Origin: an uncultured Thermomonas sp.
GTDB taxonomy: Bacteria; Pseudomonadota; Gammaproteobacteria; Xanthomonadales; Xanthomonadaceae
Assembly: GCA_946480065.1 (NCBI GenBank)
Contig: CAMLJA010000115.1
Span: 1 to 6,492, forward strand
Length of the DNA: 6,492 nt
Direction: 5' to 3'
Part shown: positions 6,239 through 6,492 of the stretch, one piece after another
How the letters are laid out: each line of letters starts with the position of its first letter
Numbering within the stretch: the stretch's first letter is position 1
The notes under the pieces: generated by a model
Database searches by the model: none
Told to the model about the DNA's origin: nothing
The model's input: only the letters and a program-made list of their open reading frames with translations
Program-made: the position numbers and the translations under genes

Positions 6239-6492
6239 CTAGCGCTGCAGGCGCGCCTGCAGCCAGCCCAGCCGGCGCTCGGGCGGCAGCGCCAGGAGGG
6301 CCTGGCGCAGGGCCTCGCGCTCCTCCGGCGGGGTGGCCTGGGCCAGCCGCGCCAGCGCATCGCGCTCGTCGGGGCCGGCGGCGCGGAGCAGCCGCAGCAG
6401 CGCGTCGCGCTCGCCGGGCGGCACGAAGCCGAACAGCGCCGCCACCCGCGGCCAGTCGCCGCCGAGCCGGGGTCCCAGCCACCAGCCGCGGC
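6239..6492 (-). CDS. C-terminal part of a PxxR-repeat protein (DUF3106-like?), 5'-truncated
   Basis: The frame is open to the right edge, so only the last 83 residues are visible; the first complete codon begins at 6490. It starts RGWWLGPRLGGDWPRVAALFGF and continues with an exact 15-residue repeat beginning at Pro25, Pro40, Pro55 and Pro70: P-x-E-R-x-A-L plus a hydrophobic helix. Arg28, Arg43, Arg58 and Arg73 hold the same place in each unit. Each unit should be one short helix capped by proline. DUF3106 proteins, common in this bacterial group, have similar PPEQR-type repeats, so that is my best guess, but I cannot confirm it. The codons end in G or C throughout, as in the neighbours, so the frame is real coding. 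A GTG at 6445 is a possible internal start, but coding-like sequence with two Trp-rich motifs continues upstream of it. The stop is 3 bp from the convergent DUF3667 stop. Confidence 0.65.
   Translation of the reverse strand, partial: RGWWLGPRLGGDWPRVAALFGFVPPGERDALLRLLRAAGPDERDALARLAQATPPEEREALRQALLALPPERRLGWLQARLQR
6244..6263. repeat. Perfect 20-bp palindrome at a convergent junction
   Basis: Half-sites GCTGCAGGCG and CGCCTGCAGC abut with no spacer, 9 bp after the DUF3667 stop and inside the last codons of the minus-strand gene (Leu-Gln-Ala-Arg-Leu-Gln). As RNA it would need a few central bases as a loop. No T-run follows, so terminator function is doubtful; a protein-binding site or chance from the repeated Leu-Gln codons are alternatives. 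Confidence 0.4.

Overview
The window is very GC-rich, with coding codons ending almost entirely in G or C. It carries genes with closest family resemblance to Xanthomonadaceae/Lysobacteraceae (Lysobacter, Luteimonas, Pseudoxanthomonas, Xanthomonas): a DUF4124 secreted protein with a cysteine-containing tail, a tropinone-reductase-like SDR, a 67K-type SppA and a DUF3667 membrane protein. The taxonomic placement is inferred from protein character, not from a search. The region looks like ordinary, densely packed chromosome. I see no mobile element, RNA gene or CRISPR array, and no compositional island.

Layout from left to right: a 5'-truncated DUF4124 gene (+); an SDR oxidoreductase (-) whose end overlaps the DUF4124 gene by 13 bp; a small lipoprotein (+), divergent from the SDR across a 73-bp gap; sppA (-), ending 10 bp from the lipoprotein stop; a MATE-family multidrug/metabolite exporter (-), 70 bp upstream of sppA on the same strand; a DUF3667 zinc-ribbon membrane protein (+), divergent from the MATE gene across 70 bp; and the C-terminal part of a repeat-containing protein (-), ending 3 bp from the DUF3667 stop. 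No gap between genes exceeds about 75 bp.

Functionally, most of the window concerns the cell envelope: a probable outer-membrane lipoprotein, an inner-membrane protease that degrades leftover signal peptides, a drug/Na+ or H+ antiporter and a DUF3667 membrane protein. The MATE gene and sppA could be co-transcribed, but nothing links their jobs directly. The SDR is a soluble NAD(P)H enzyme of unknown substrate.

I did not find a convincing undescribed system. The items worth a second look are small: two perfect or near-perfect hairpins placed immediately before starts in the two divergent gaps, inverted repeats at the two convergent junctions to the right, an exact 15-residue repeat in the last protein, a large family-atypical periplasmic insert in the DUF3667 protein, and a six-cysteine tail in the DUF4124 protein.
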